64,000 nucleotides of DNA from Progne subis subis. Taxonomy: Eukaryota > Chordata > Aves > Passeriformes > Hirundinidae. Numbering within the stretch: position 1 is the stretch's first letter; every line of letters starts with the position of its first letter. The position numbers and the translations under genes are program-made. Under the pieces are notes generated by a model. The model did not search any database. It saw only the letters and a program-made list of their open reading frames with translations, and had not been told where the DNA came from. The stretch covers positions 2,284,321 to 2,348,320 of the forward strand of contig JAKJHU010000033.1 of assembly GCA_022316685.1 (NCBI GenBank), written 5' to 3'. Shown here in pieces: positions 48,501 through 57,629 of the stretch.

Positions 48501-51306
48501 AATTTCAACAAGTCACCTCTGAAATTCCTTGAGGAGATGTAATAAAAGAACTCAAAGTTCAGTTCTCTTAGGAATGGTGTCCATAATACTTAGGTCCTTG
48601 AGCGTGTTTTATTTAATGCATTGTGTGAGCCATGTAGATTTAAAACCTTTCAAACACAAGCTGTTAGATTCAGCACAGGGGTAACTGGATATGACCCATA
48701 ACAGATTTGCAGGTTGATGAACTAACTGTCCTCCTGGCCTTAAGGTACGTGGGAAGAGGTGAAGAGTGAGATCCAGTAGTGTGTGGAGTAGATTCCCCGT
48801 GAGCCTCTCTTCTGAGCCATTCTTAATGAAGCAAGTAAAGAGGTCCAAGTGTGCTGTTTTATGGTTCCACCTGTTTAGTGGTATCAGTGTTGACTAGGTT
48901 TTGCCACTACGGTAGTACTGTCGTGGCAAAGGGACTCTTTGTGCTTCCCATGCAGTGCTTCCTGTGCATGGGAGAATGATTTGTTAATGTCCACATTAGT
49001 GCCTTGGCCACACTGAATTATTTTTGATGTGTTTTTTCTTTTCTTTTTATTTTATGCTGGTCTTCAGATGGGAGTTTAATCACATGCAGAAGGAACTGTT
49101 AAGGGAACAGACTCGGTGCAAAATTTTGGAAGAAGAACTGCAGAAGCCCATGCAAGTTCACAGATGGAGAAAATTAGAGGTGATGCATGAGGATTTTGTG
49201 TTTCCAAAGCCCCTATTATCAAATCAGTGACTCAGCAAAAGCCTGTTTCATTTACTGTAACACAAATGGTGTGGAGGGACTGAGCAGACTGAAATTTCCA
49301 TAGTACCAGTGGAATCCTTACCTGCTGAATGCTTTCCTTGCACAATGCAATCAGTGTTATTTTTTTTGTGTCACTTTCTCAATGAAAAATTGCAGGGGGA
49401 TTTGTAAAGAGACAGTGAAGTGCTAAAGGGAATAAGAATGCATTAGGTGAATTTAGAAGAGGGTGATTCCTTAATATGGATGGTGAGAAATGAGATGATA
49501 GGGGAAAGATACAATCCTACCCTCTTCAAACAGGGAGATGTATATGGGAATGTATACGGGAAGAAAGCTAGTAATTGAAAAGCTCATAGAACAGATAGAC
49601 TGGAGAAAGGACAGATGTGAAGTCAGAAGGTAAATTGCATCTGAGGAAAAAACAGAAAGAGGCCTCCACATAAACAGTGGTGGATTCCCAAAGATAGTCA
49701 TTCCAGGTAATGTGAGTTCAGCTGCTTTACATAAACAGCAAATCTAAGTTTTCACATGATTTGAACCTGTCAAGTGAAGGGGAAAACTAAAAAAATCCAT
49801 CAAGCATAGACCAAATATATGAACATCAGTTGGCATCACTGGATATTTTTGATGTGAATGCCATCTGAGATTCCTCTGTTGCATGGACCTCTGATCTGAT
49901 GCCAGCCTGGGTTGCTTAGCTTCTCTAATATTGAGTGATAATGTGCTCTGTCCGTGCAGAAGCAGAGCTGAATATTTTGACTGTGCTTATTAGCACGATA
50001 GCGAATTTCTGATTTTTCCATGCTGAGCTTAAAGTTGGGTAGTGTGATTAGCTTTCCTCATGGAAGGGAGATTTAATGCAGGATGCTGAACTAGGTTAAA
50101 CACATCTAGGTACAAACTCTAGTGGCACCTTGTAACACAGAAAAATCAGGCCAGTCAAAACATCCAGTGATGGTGAAATGAATGTACGAAGAGGCTGATA
50201 ATGGGAAATCATGTCTTTCTTTCTTTCTTGATGTTCATTCTAGGTAACTGGTTTGTACTTGGAACACAGAAAGGCCAGCAGATGGCAAGATCCATATGAA
50301 ATAATCCTGATGGGGTTTTGGTTCAATTCCTAATGAACAAACACTTTCATATCACTACAGTTGTCACAAATTGGCACCATGCTTGGGCAGCAATATAAAA
50401 AAATCAAGGACTGAGTGGATCATGGGGACTAGTCTACTTTTTAGCCTGGTTTCTCAGGAAATGATGTTGTATTGTGAGCGCTGAAATGTCTATCTGTGTT
50501 AGTGTCCTAGTTACTCTTGAAATGATTAGTCAATGTAGATAAAATCAGACAAAAGATTAAGAGCAATGAGATACTGAGTTCCTTATAAGCTCAAGCAAAT
50601 GCAAGAGAGCAGGACTTTATTGAAGCCTTTATTGCAGTGTGAGTTTAATCCTTATGAGAGACCACATGAGAAAGGAAAAACCAGATGGGAGAGGGATGTT
50701 ACGAGTCCCTGAGTGAGGACAAGTTTCAGTCAGAGTTTGCCCTTCATTGAAAGCATTTAATTCCATTGAAGAATGGGAATTTTACAGGTATGGACACTTT
50801 AGAACCCTATAATAATTTGTCTCCCCCCAAATTTGTTTCTCTAAATTCTTCGCCTGTTTCAAGACTAAATTGCAGTTAGTCTTTCTTTTGTTCAGTAGAA
50901 AAATCTTCTCCTTAGAAACTAAGTTGGCACTGTTTGAAGTTCTTGAACAGCAGGAAGTACTTTCATTGCTCTTAATTTGTCATGTGGACAGTTCCAGTTG
51001 CTGCTAAAATTTGTATATTAGGTTCCAGGACTGCTTGTATACATGCAACTTTTTAAAAAAAATAGTTGAATGTGTCCTCCTCTAGCTCCCCTTTTATACT
51101 TCATACTTTTAAACACTGAGATATTATGGTTTTCATTTGCAAAAAAGAAACAGTAACTTGTTATCATGTATAATTTTTGAGACTACTTTGTTCCTTCCTA
51201 GGCCAGTGACCCTACTACCTTTGAACTGATTATGAAAGTGCAGAGGCTACAGAAGCGACTTATCAGCAAGACAGGTGAAGTGATAGAGAAAGAATTTCTC
51301 CTTCAG
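18527..51306 (+). CDS. CFAP58: CFAP58, cilia- and flagella-associated protein 58 (3' part missing)
   Basis: Gene-level entry spanning 15 coding exons listed separately. The joined product, about 750 residues, is almost entirely heptad-rich coiled coil, E/K/Q-rich and without membrane segments or signal peptide. It aligns end to end with mammalian CFAP58 (about 870 residues); diagnostic stretches include LEESAFE near residue 10, NATQKQIDLVKLHEQSKQNL, KNLLKIIAEADAERQKQKKE, DEVALLYEKIKIQQAIL and RILKLEIKKLRREKGIL. CFAP58 is a structural component of motile cilia and the sperm flagellum; human loss-of-function variants cause malformed sperm flagella and male infertility. The start is the ATG at 18527, which gives MAE joined to an acidic exon 2, as in mammals. 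The last roughly 120 residues, encoded by about three exons, lie beyond 64000. All junction phases match except exon 13/14. Confidence 0.95.
18536..19856 (+). other. CFAP58 intron 1
   Basis: 1321 bases, GTAACC donor, TTATTTTACTCAG acceptor. It holds a CR1 fragment (18935-19128). Nothing else recognised. Confidence 0.8.
18935..19128 (+). mobile_element. CR1 LINE 3' fragment in CFAP58 intron 1
   Basis: Plus-strand CR1 3' end with GTAGGTTTAGATTAGACATT, AAATTCTTTACTGTGAGGAT, CATCCCTGGAAGTGTCCAAG and GCCAGGTTGGATGGTGCTCT, then a shortened tail ending GTCATTCTGTGATTCTCTGG. About 190 bases. It is the third plus-strand CR1 copy within 2 kb around the CFAP58 promoter. Confidence 0.88.
19857..20138 (+). 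CDS. CFAP58: CFAP58 coding exon 2
   Basis: 282 bases, 94 codons, phase 0 at both ends (acceptor TTTTACTCAG, donor TCG|GTAAAG). It encodes residues about 4-97. Conserved features are LEESAFEALEKDSQEF, LEKFRVEYEKLLAIMKKSREN and EKHLMEKCRKLSAEL, matching the N-terminal coiled coil of CFAP58. The exon ends within the conserved SLK[K/S] motif. Confidence 0.95.
22112..22654 (-). CDS. Unidentified open frame, antisense in CFAP58 intron 2
   Basis: Open for 180 codons on the minus strand; position 22654 is a TTG, and the first ATG pair gives a product of about 153 residues starting MMEAFTEEIF. The composition looks like a real soluble protein: mixed hydrophobic and charged residues, two Trp, several Cys, few low-complexity stretches, with segments such as TWGNYFTRQV, DVSCWNHSKI and KLRINERLSYYIGLIRLEIE. 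I do not recognise the family. No poly-A tail, poly-A signal or clear splice context was found around it. It may be an exon of an antisense gene, a decayed retrocopy, or chance. Confidence 0.25.
   Translation of the reverse strand: MFLGCVFYSKSGSVDPLLSEVKRSKILMMEAFTEEIFTLLFSVKDCSVSATWGNYFTRQVMHGSLLLIKGSTLDVSCWNHSKIFGEVVNSETCEAELMKCNCFTLLSLNTPKDDISFIAQKLRINERLSYYIGLIRLEIENLVISSRAVQAPVNSSSNILPVQTCGSVPLAMKNRSAFPP
22744..22785. repeat. 18-base tandem duplication
   Basis: CTTACTTTATTGATAAAA occurs at 22744-22761 and 22768-22785 (period 24). A small local duplication in CFAP58 intron 2. Confidence 0.75.
24307..24328. repeat. T22 homopolymer
   Basis: Uninterrupted T run in intron 2, without a recognisable retroposon body beside it. 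Confidence 0.9.
25018..25154 (+). CDS. CFAP58: CFAP58 coding exon 3
   Basis: 137 bases, starting in phase 0 after TTCATTCCTAG and ending two bases into a codon before GTAAGT. It encodes ELEKAWKMVDKAYEREQKTK and then a KEIL-type coiled coil, as in the mammalian EKAWKMVDSAYDKEQKAKET region. The hinge NLMKERAGQEY is several residues shorter than in mammals. Confidence 0.95.
25155..26886 (+). other. CFAP58 intron 3
   Basis: 1732 bases, GTAAGT donor, TTGCTTCCAG acceptor. Nothing else recognised; the open frames at 25655-26119 resemble no family. Confidence 0.8.
26887..27043 (+). CDS. CFAP58: CFAP58 coding exon 4
   Basis: 157 bases. Its first T completes an AAT codon with exon 3, then 52 codons follow, ending in phase 0 at CAG|GTCTGT. 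It encodes VEDLLRFQEEVTEERDQLL then SEVVQLRQSL, EQQQETEKAKNEAEQA, nearly identical to the mammalian DLLRFKEEVTKERDQLLSEV segment. One of the best-conserved parts of the protein. Confidence 0.95.
27044..29086 (+). other. CFAP58 intron 4
   Basis: 2043 bases with a GTCTGT donor (weaker than the others) and a TATTATTATAG acceptor. No repeat family or further gene recognised. Confidence 0.8.
29087..29281 (+). CDS. CFAP58: CFAP58 coding exon 5
   Basis: 195 bases, 65 codons, phase 0 at both ends (donor AAG|GTAGGG). It encodes LQQDIQLRQNEELREVRKKE then METELKNLLAEMDNKQAEIQ, matching the mammalian FQQEIQQRQNEASREFRKKEK region. Continuous coiled coil. Confidence 0.95.
29282..31483 (+). other. CFAP58 intron 5
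   Basis: 2202 bases, donor GTAGGG, acceptor ACCCTAACAG. AT-rich; no gene or repeat family recognised. Confidence 0.8.
31484..31621 (+). CDS. CFAP58: CFAP58 coding exon 6
   Basis: 138 bases, 46 codons, phase 0 at both ends (donor AAA|GTAAGT). It encodes ILNEKVGKELEQLKMKYQKL and a less conserved coiled coil. It begins at the conserved EQK|ILNE junction of CFAP58. Confidence 0.94.
31622..33650 (+). other. CFAP58 intron 6
   Basis: 2029 bases, donor GTAAGT, acceptor CTATTCTGTAG. It includes a C7 run near 32101; nothing else recognised. Confidence 0.8.
33651..33810 (+). CDS. CFAP58: CFAP58 coding exon 7
   Basis: 160 bases, starting in phase 0 and ending one base into a codon (GAG AAA G|GTAGGT). 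It encodes EKEDEAAQMHHEISKLSKIR then VLQNKLRTAEEQKVDAEHEK and MLKNQIIRLEK, matching the mammalian KEEEVHQMRLDIGKLNKIRE region. Confidence 0.95.
34044..34126 (+). CDS. CFAP58: CFAP58 coding exon 8
   Basis: 83 bases. The leading AG completes a GAG codon with exon 7 across a short 233-base intron (33811-34043), then 27 codons follow to CAG|GTGAGT. It encodes LETAKKQAETDKRTIDGLVR then ERDMLNQ, matching the mammalian KKQAELDRKAMDELLRERDILNK segment. Confidence 0.95.
34127..35267 (+). other. CFAP58 intron 8
   Basis: 1141 bases, donor GTGAGT, acceptor TTCCCTATAG. Nothing else recognised. Confidence 0.8.
35268..35459 (+). CDS. CFAP58: CFAP58 coding exon 9
   Basis: 192 bases, 64 codons, phase 0 at both ends (donor AAG|GTAGGA). 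It encodes NLIKATNATQKQIDLVKLHE, then QSKQNLESEIQNYKIEAQKQ and RKIIYQLEKERESFIKE. This is the most strongly conserved block of CFAP58 and by itself identifies the gene. Confidence 0.97.
35460..39721 (+). other. CFAP58 intron 9
   Basis: 4262 bases, donor GTAGGA, acceptor TTTTGCTCCAG. AT-rich; small open frames on both strands resemble nothing known. No repeat family recognised. Confidence 0.8.
39722..39883 (+). CDS. CFAP58: CFAP58 coding exon 10
   Basis: 162 bases, 54 codons, phase 0 at both ends (donor AAG|GTGAAA). It encodes ILHHMKDLEMHQIQICDYEK, then MMKLKQQQNLCETLRTERTL and YSKNLIEAK, matching the mammalian IKLKQQQNLYEAVRSDRNLY and SKNLVEAQ region. Confidence 0.95.
39884..42693 (+). other. 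CFAP58 intron 10
   Basis: 2810 bases, donor GTGAAA, acceptor TATTCTAATAG. It contains an A22 run (41170-41191). No other gene or repeat family recognised. Confidence 0.8.
41170..41191. repeat. A22 homopolymer
   Basis: Uninterrupted A run in CFAP58 intron 10. It could be the tail of an old retroposon, but the sequence 5' of it is not one I recognise. Confidence 0.9.
42694..42840 (+). CDS. CFAP58: CFAP58 coding exon 11
   Basis: 147 bases, 49 codons, phase 0 at both ends (donor AAA|GTAAGA). It encodes DEIAEMKMKLKTATRQLDHL, then KEELKEKDVALEKAHVEFQQ, matching the mammalian DEITDMKRKLKIMIHQVDQL and KEEISAKESALVKLHLEQQ segment. Confidence 0.95.
42841..46351 (+). other. CFAP58 intron 11
   Basis: 3511 bases, donor GTAAGA, acceptor ATCTCCATCAG. 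It contains an A/C-rich low-complexity tract (43555-43745) and a 100-codon open frame at 45205-45507 that I do not call. Confidence 0.8.
43555..43745. repeat. A/C-only low-complexity tract
   Basis: About 190 bases consisting almost only of A and C (runs such as AAAAAACCCCAAACAAACAA and CACACACACCCCCCCACC), so one strand is nearly pure purine-free K (G/T) sequence. It is degenerate rather than a clean tandem repeat. The predicted minus-strand open frames rich in Phe, Gly and Trp are artefacts of it. Confidence 0.92.
46352..46492 (+). CDS. CFAP58: CFAP58 coding exon 12
   Basis: 141 bases, 47 codons, phase 0 at both ends (donor AAG|GTGGGA). It encodes TELLKMTKQAQETKAYIANQ, then EAEEKNLLKIIAEADAERQK and QKKEFDK, matching the mammalian EAEERKLLKIIAEADGERLR and QKKELDQ. 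Confidence 0.96.
46493..46844 (+). other. CFAP58 intron 12
   Basis: 352 bases, donor GTGGGA, acceptor CTGTGCCCACAG. Nothing in it. Confidence 0.85.
46845..47069 (+). CDS. CFAP58: CFAP58 coding exon 13
   Basis: 225 bases as drawn, 75 codons, ending GAG CTT CAG|GTAGGA. It encodes VLSERHALGTQLIRRNDEVA, then LLYEKIKIQQAILNRGE, MEDMRILKLEIKKLRREKGI and ANVKELQ, almost identical to the mammalian protein. Its 3' end is odd. Mammalian protein continues ...EELR-QEF, and the downstream exon here has a reading frame that would need exon 13 to end after two bases of the Arg codon (GAG CTT AG|), one base fewer than is present. Confidence 0.95.
47070..49067 (+). other. CFAP58 intron 13
   Basis: 1998 bases, donor GTAGGA, pyrimidine-rich tract ending TGGTCTTCAG. 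No alternative donor that would restore the downstream frame was seen close to the exon 13 end. No repeat family recognised. Confidence 0.75.
49068..49179 (+). CDS. CFAP58: CFAP58 coding exon 14 (phase conflict at its 5' edge)
   Basis: The conserved frame is [R]WEFNHMQKELLREQTRCKI then LEEELQKP and VHRWRKLE, matching the mammalian RQEFFHMQRELLKERTRCRA and VHRWRKLE. The natural acceptor TTCAG at 49067 gives 112 bases, which fits an upstream exon ending two bases into a codon. Exon 13 as read ends in phase 0, so this junction would read ATG GGA GTT TAA and stop. A second AG at 49073-49074 would start the exon at 49075 in phase 0 and restore the frame with loss of two residues. The donor is GAG|GTGATG. 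Confidence 0.88.
49180..51201 (+). other. CFAP58 intron 14
   Basis: 2022 bases, donor GTGATG, acceptor GTTCCTTCCTAG. Nothing else recognised. Confidence 0.8.
51202..51306 (+). CDS. CFAP58: CFAP58 coding exon 15 (last one in the window)
   Basis: 105 bases, 35 codons, phase 0 at both ends (donor CAG|GTACTG). It encodes ASDPTTFELIMKVQRLQKRL then ISKTGEVIEKEFLLQ, matching mammalian ASDPNAYELIQKIHTLQKRL and ISKTEEVVEKELLLQ. In mammals the protein continues with EKEKLYMELK and about 120 further residues; no such exon was found downstream. Confidence 0.95.
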
Positions 51307-54300
51307 GTACTGCAGCATCATTATTTTGTGGCAAATCATTAATATATTTGACTTACTCTGTATTCTCTGTCTACTGACATGTGCTTCCTGAATGTTATTA
51401 AGTGCATGACTTTGGATTTCTTTTGCATGCCCTTTAGATAGCTTTAGATGGCAGCACTGACTCACTGAAAGAGAACAAACTGCATCAGATTAGTTGATTT
51501 TTCTATTCTGGTTGCTGATACCTGGTCAGCTCTGGAAAATGCAGTTAAAGGTTGCCTTTAGTTTATTCATGTCATAGATAAGTCTTCAAATCAGTCTTAG
51601 GCTTTTTGAAAGGTTTTGCTTTGTCATTTTAAACAAGTATGTTATGTCCAGAACATGAAGGATAACTCCTGATTGATTCAATTTGTGCTTAGCTTGGCTT
51701 TTGGCAGGAGGAATCCTAAAGAGTTTGTGTGATTTAGATATGCTGCTGTCTGAGGCATGTTTGATTTCAAAGCTTTCGTGCTGAACTTTGCCAAAAAATA
51801 ATTTTTGTGATAGCTTATCTTTTCTTAACTGCATCAGATGTCCCTTAACCCCAGTGATAACAGTAAGATTTATGTTGTAGAATGAAGGAAAGACTGTATT
51901 CTTGTAGTGCAAACATTGCTATCAAATATAACAGAGAAAGACTCCAAGGAGGCCTGGCTTTAACCAGTGGTGTTAATCTGCTCTCTCTGGTGTCTGTAGG
52001 GATAGCTACAGATTACCAGCTCTAAGTGTGATTTTAACATCTTAAATACCCTAATAATCTTGATGCCTGTGTTGGATATCTCCCACTAGAGAGTAAAATG
52101 TGACCTGAATCTCCATCTGTCTTGAGAAGAAGCTCAGCAGATCTTATCAAAACAGGGTTTGTTTCTATTTATTGTTTCATAAGAAAACATTGATCTGAAA
52201 TTACATTTGAATGTAATGTATGGTGTATTATTCCTCTGCTTAGAAAAATGTGATCTTTGTTGCATAGCACTGAAATGCTGTCAGTGAAATAGTTAGCTTA
52301 AAATGTAGCAAAAATAGCTTCAAATTTACTGTGCTTTACCCATGCACAAAACAAATTCTGTTAGATTTTACATAGTCTCTATTGTATATCTGGCCTTACC
52401 CTTAATATGCTCCCATTTTGCTATCATGTTTATTTTCAGCTGAAGAATTGAGATACAGATGTATTAAGAGGTATTAAGTTGCCTGCCCAAGAAAATCTTT
52501 GAAATAGTAGGTGTTTGAGCTTACATTACTGTACTAGCCATTGGTATAATCTTTCTGTCTCTGCGATAGTCCTTCTATGGCAACTCTCTGATGTTCTTAT
52601 TTATTTATTTTTTTTCCCCTAGATTTAAGACTGGGTTTGGTCATATAAAATCTAATTATTATAGCTAGAATTGGTAATGAGTTCCTTTGTGTTCTTAATT
52701 CAGGCACCAATTTCGTGGGTAACAATGCTGAAATGAAGGTTTCCCTCGGAGAAATAATAGTAAAAAAACCAAAAATACTATATTCCACATTGTGTTCATG
52801 GATTTAGCATCAATGTTTCTGAGCTCTTTTCTGTTTTTTCACAGTGTTTGGAGTCCTCCACAAGGACTGAAGTAGGGCTCTTTCATAGCAGGGTGTGTGT
52901 ATGAGACGGAGAACAACCCCCAGCTCATTCCCTTGAAGGGCTCTATGAGCTGCTGGATAGCTCACTGGCACAATGAGCACAAATTAAGTGTACTAGCAGA
53001 GCTGCTTCTGCTGAGTGTCTGGATAACCTGCTACAAGGCATTTTATTATTCTTTGGACTGGTTGCCCTTGGTATGATGATAGTATCTCTTTTGTAAAATC
53101 ATACCCTGATACTCCCCGAAACAAAACCCTTGCTAAAAACTTACTAAAATGATGTTACCAAATTCCAAACTGCTGTGGTGAAGAAGTGAGCCTAAGGAAC
53201 ACTTCCAGCAGAAGGAAATAAACAGAACAGTAACATCAGCTTTCTGGAGAAAGGGTGGCTTCACTAGACCACCTTCTGGGCAGTTTGATAGATTTGAAGT
53301 GAAGTATTTGAAAAGCAGTGTAGGATTTGATCCTGACCAAACTTTAGAATTATGGGAAATAGCAGCGATTTAGCTCCAATTTCAGGAATTTTTGATTTTG
53401 TTCCCTTAATATAATTTGTATGTATGTTGAGAGAATTCTTCTCTCTCCTTTTTTTTTTTTTTTTAATCTTGGTAAACCCTTCATGCATAAAGGCATTCAG
53501 CATCTCTTTATTACGGGTCTCTCCTGGAAGTCAGCTCAGCTCCGTTCAGTCGCTGCTCGTTTGCAGGAGTGGGGGAGTTGCTGATGACTGGCCTGTGCCT
53601 ACTTGGCAGAACATCCCCCATATTCAGAGCTGGAGCCAGCAGAATAAGGGATACAAACTTATTAGGTCAGAGAATGACAGCTCTCCCTGTTTTGTCACAT
53701 TTCCTCACCCCCAGTCATCTTCATCCACATCTTGCCCTGTAACAAGGGCATAGCCATTGGGTGTATCAACTTTAAAATGATCTTAATCTCTTGCTTGCCA
53801 TACATAATCTTTTTTCATATGTGTATTTGGCCATCATGCTAGCAAATAGGATATTTGTTTAAGGTGAAGCTTGTATCTGTGTCTAATGTGCATATTATAT
53901 AGCATGAATTCTTTCATATCAAAATGTATTAATAAAATAGAGTAAAAGAACCTTGTGCGTTGAGTGCTGAGCATTAAAAACACCACTGGAGTTTAGAAAT
54001 AACCCATGTGAGGAAATGGTTGAGCCCAGTGTCAGCAACCCGCAGTTTGATTTGTAGGGCATTCACCCTGCTGCATACTCATGCAGAGCCGTAATGTTTT
54101 TATAAGGGAAAAATAATTCCATTTGCATTGTATGCACTGTAGTTCTGTCTTCTTTTTTTTTACTTTTTGGTAAATGGTCTTTTAAAAGTGCAGGGAACAA
54201 GGTTTCAGCGGGATATATAAATGGAAATTTTTGCTAAGTAAGGATCACAGTAGATTTGTGTAGAAAAGCATCTGCTTACTTTACCTGCTCCTGATGTGCA

Positions 54301-57300
54301 TTTGATTATATCCTTTTTATTAGCTTTTTCATTGTTTCTAACCTGTCATTTGCTAAAAACTGAGGCAGATTTAGAAGCAAGCTACAATCCATGCTACGTG
54401 TTTAAAAGAATGATTTACTATATTTCAGTCAGAAAATTTAGATTGCTGACAAAACGGGAAAAACCCAGCTTAACTCTAAAATCTCATGCAAAAATCTCTC
54501 TTAACATGTCATCAGGGCACATTTTTTGGATCAGACATATGCTAAGAGATAGTGAATATGCAGCATGCTGAATGTTGGGTTTTGCTAGAACAGCTTTTCA
54601 GAGTTTAACATTTTAGTAAAGGTGTAAAAAGATTTCCTACATTAGAGAAATTACTAAAGTTTTTTCTTGTTTCTGATTTATCTGTGCCCTGTCACCACAG
54701 CATCTTGGGTTATAAGGTATCAGCTCTCATAGAAAAAATAAATGTGGTGTCCTGAGATGCTACTTTGAAGAGTAGCTGCAAAGCAGGTGGTCATACTTTC
54801 TCTTTTAATACAGGCATTCTCACAGTTGCAAGCTGCTGTGCTGATGAAAAATGCTGTCTTAAAAATCAGATCCAAACCCAAGGTCTTGAATACTTAGGGT
54901 CAATAAAAATCCAATGTCATATTTTCCAAATGTAGGAAATGTTACTTCAGGGATAGCCAGTTTTCCTGTCTCAGTCATTACCTTCCTCCTGAATTTATAC
55001 AGTCAAAATAGAACATTTTTTTGGTTCTTTTCTAAACTGTTGAGTAATATTGCAGGGCTTTGAGGAGAAATATGTTGTGTGTTATCCAGGAGATCTCACT
55101 GATGGGTGAAGGTCTTTGTGAACACATGTGGGATGCCTCAGGTGTTCTAAGGCCATAAGGAATAATTATTGATAACCAGGAATGCTCTGCATATCCTGAC
55201 TGCAAAAATACAGTTACTTACTTTGCATATGGGGCAAATCCCTCATGACTGAAGCTCTGCTCTGGTGTGTACTGAGCAGTGATGTGGTAAACTCGCAGTG
55301 GAAAGTATTACCTTGTTAGGATTATGATTAGTGTGGTTTTAGGAACTTATCCCATTAAAAGTGAATTATGCACTGCTTTATTTGTTTCAAATTTAGTTCT
55401 TTCTCTTCAGAGCGAACTCCTCTAATTTGATTTTATGTCTGACTGAGCAGAATTTTATTCAGCTGCGTGTCTTGGAATGGATAACAGCATAAAGATTCAC
55501 ATTATATGTCAGTTACCTCTTTTTTCAGTCGTCATAGAAGATTGTTCATAAATGTAAAAGAAAGTGCAACCTAGATTATTTATTCAGGGAGGCAAAAGCA
55601 AATGTCTTATTTAAGCCTTGCATGTAGTAGTGTAGCACTGCTCTTCTCTGCATACGTATTTTTAATCACTATTGTTTTAAGTTGTCAGCAGTCAAAGCCC
55701 AGGACTGGGCAGTCAGGATGTGATGCTGCGCTGACTGTGTCTTGAGCTCATAGTTCAAAGAGTGCAAAGGCAAAAGGCATGATTAGCTCATGTATCTGAC
55801 TCAGAGATTGCAGCCAGAGAGCACCCACATGTCCTTGCATTGAGCCAAGTTTTAAGCTAAGTTTCAATCCCTCCAGAGAACTGAGTGTCCCAGGGACAGA
55901 GAGTAGGAGGAATTGAAGGGATGCTGCTGTCTCCAGCCCAGCTCCATTTCAGGTGTTGTGAGATACAGGGAGAGGAGAATGAGAAACTTTCTCTGTGACC
56001 TTGGGCAGGCTATTTAGCTTGTGCATGCCTCACATCAAGTAAAAAGGGAATAAAATAATTTCCATTCTTGTACTGGTGTGTGAATGAATATATTAGAGAG
56101 ATGACTCAATTCAGTAGCGAAACACTCAAAATAGGCAGATGTTTTATTTTATTTGTGCTAACTTGGTAGTAGAGCTGTTCTATCCAGTTTGAGGTGCTCG
56201 TTGCTATAGTGTCTGAACATACACATAACCATCTTTATTTCTCAGAGCTGGTACTATAGTTTCATAAAGAAATCTGCTTTAGAACAGTGTGTTACTGTGT
56301 GGGTTTATGCAGGTTGGCATCTATTGAAATCAAAGTTTTCTCCCAAGAAATGAAGGAGCTTGGGTATTGGCTTCCCTGTATTTGTTATGCATTCCCGCCC
56401 TGCCGCCCCCCCCCCCCCCCCCCCCCAATTATATAAAATACCTTTTTTTTTTTTTTTTTTTTTTTTTAATCTCGTGGTGTTTTTTTCAGCACACTTTATG
56501 GGAGCCTAGTCCTTCTGAAAATCATCTCTTTCCCTACCTTGGGAGTTTCATGAGGCATGCTTCTGCTAAGTTCTTCACTCCTCTCACAGTGCTCAAGTAG
56601 CTGCCACATAAGAGAAATGTGTGCTCAAATGCTGAGTAAGAGATTTTCTCATCAGGCAACCTGCTAGGAAAGATGAGAGAATGCTCTCCTATCCCCTACC
56701 CTTACTTTGGTACTCTTAAGGTCCGGATGAGTTTTATCTTAGATGTTATCTTCGCATCTTCAGAATGGCTGAGATTTATTTTACCCTCTCAAATCTGGCA
56801 TTTAGTTTTTTTGGTGCCCAGTGTACATTCTACTTGGATTTGAGAGTATAACCTACTTGCATGTTACAGGTAGGGTACCGAGCTGGGGATTTTTTGGCAG
56901 AATTGTCTATTTTCATAAAAAAATAACTGCAATTCCCTTCAGGAAACTAATGACTGTAGAATCCCTAAAAGTCTCTATTGACCTGCCCATTATTGTTCCT
57001 CTGTCATCTTGTCTTTAGAGAGATTTCAGCAGAGATAGCTTGGGAGAGTGCTTTGTATGCACTGAAACTTACAGGTGAACTGCAAAATCCACTGCCAAAA
57101 TGCAATCCTTTCTTTACTGCTCCTTTATCATTTATATATGAAGCCAGCCTTTTGAAGGGATTTTCCATCCAAAAGTGAAAAGGGAAATTTTCTTTTTAGC
57201 TTTTTATAGTGCAGTTGGACTTGGTGTTTTTCTATCTCAGTTTCCTGGAGGATTTGACTTCCTCTGGAAGCACTGGATTAATACCCTATCTTGCAGCTCA

Positions 57301-57629
57301 AGCTAGCATTTCTCTCAGCCTTCAATTATAGGGATGACTATATTGAGCACTAGGCCTTTTCTATGCTTAAAAGCCCCATTTCTACCAGCAAAAAAGTCAC
57401 TTTTCTGGTTTAACTTGTACCAGCTCTTGAATGGCAGAAGACTTTCCTGCCAGTAAAATTGCATCTAATTGCATAGACAGTAGCTGTCATAAACATATCA
57501 GGAATTGCACCACTAACTGAAATTGGCCAGAGTTGTCAGAAACCACAAGAAAGAGCTCTTCAGGTATGTAAACAACGAGCAGAAACAGACAGAAAATATT
57601 GGCCCTCTGTTAGATAGGAGAAGTGAAAT
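51307..57629 (+). other. Start of CFAP58 intron 15, no gene recognised
   Basis: After the GTACTG donor no exon resembling the CFAP58 C-terminus (EKEKLYMELK, LYRRTLHDKTKQLKVLSSEL, NMYESQSKEYKYEVEKLANE or the glycine-rich tail) was found. The region is AT-rich, with a T16 run at 53449-53464 and the C21/T25 pair at 56406-56467. Small open frames resemble no family. Confidence 0.6.
56406..56467. repeat. C21 and T25 homopolymer pair
   Basis: A 21-base C run (56406-56426) is followed after 16 AT-rich bases by a 25-base T run (56443-56467). The same order, C run then T run, occurs at 11180-11316. Simple sequence, likely to vary in length. Confidence 0.92.

Noticed and set aside
50315..50345. GGTTCAATTCC resembling a tRNA B box
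   Set aside because: The flanking bases do not form a T-arm or an acceptor stem, and there is no A box at the right distance.
57480..57563. Possible extra CFAP58 exon ending CTCTTCAG|GTATGT after an ATCAG acceptor
   Set aside because: The translation (GIAPLTEIGQSCQKPQE) has no resemblance to the CFAP58 C-terminus and is not a coiled coil.
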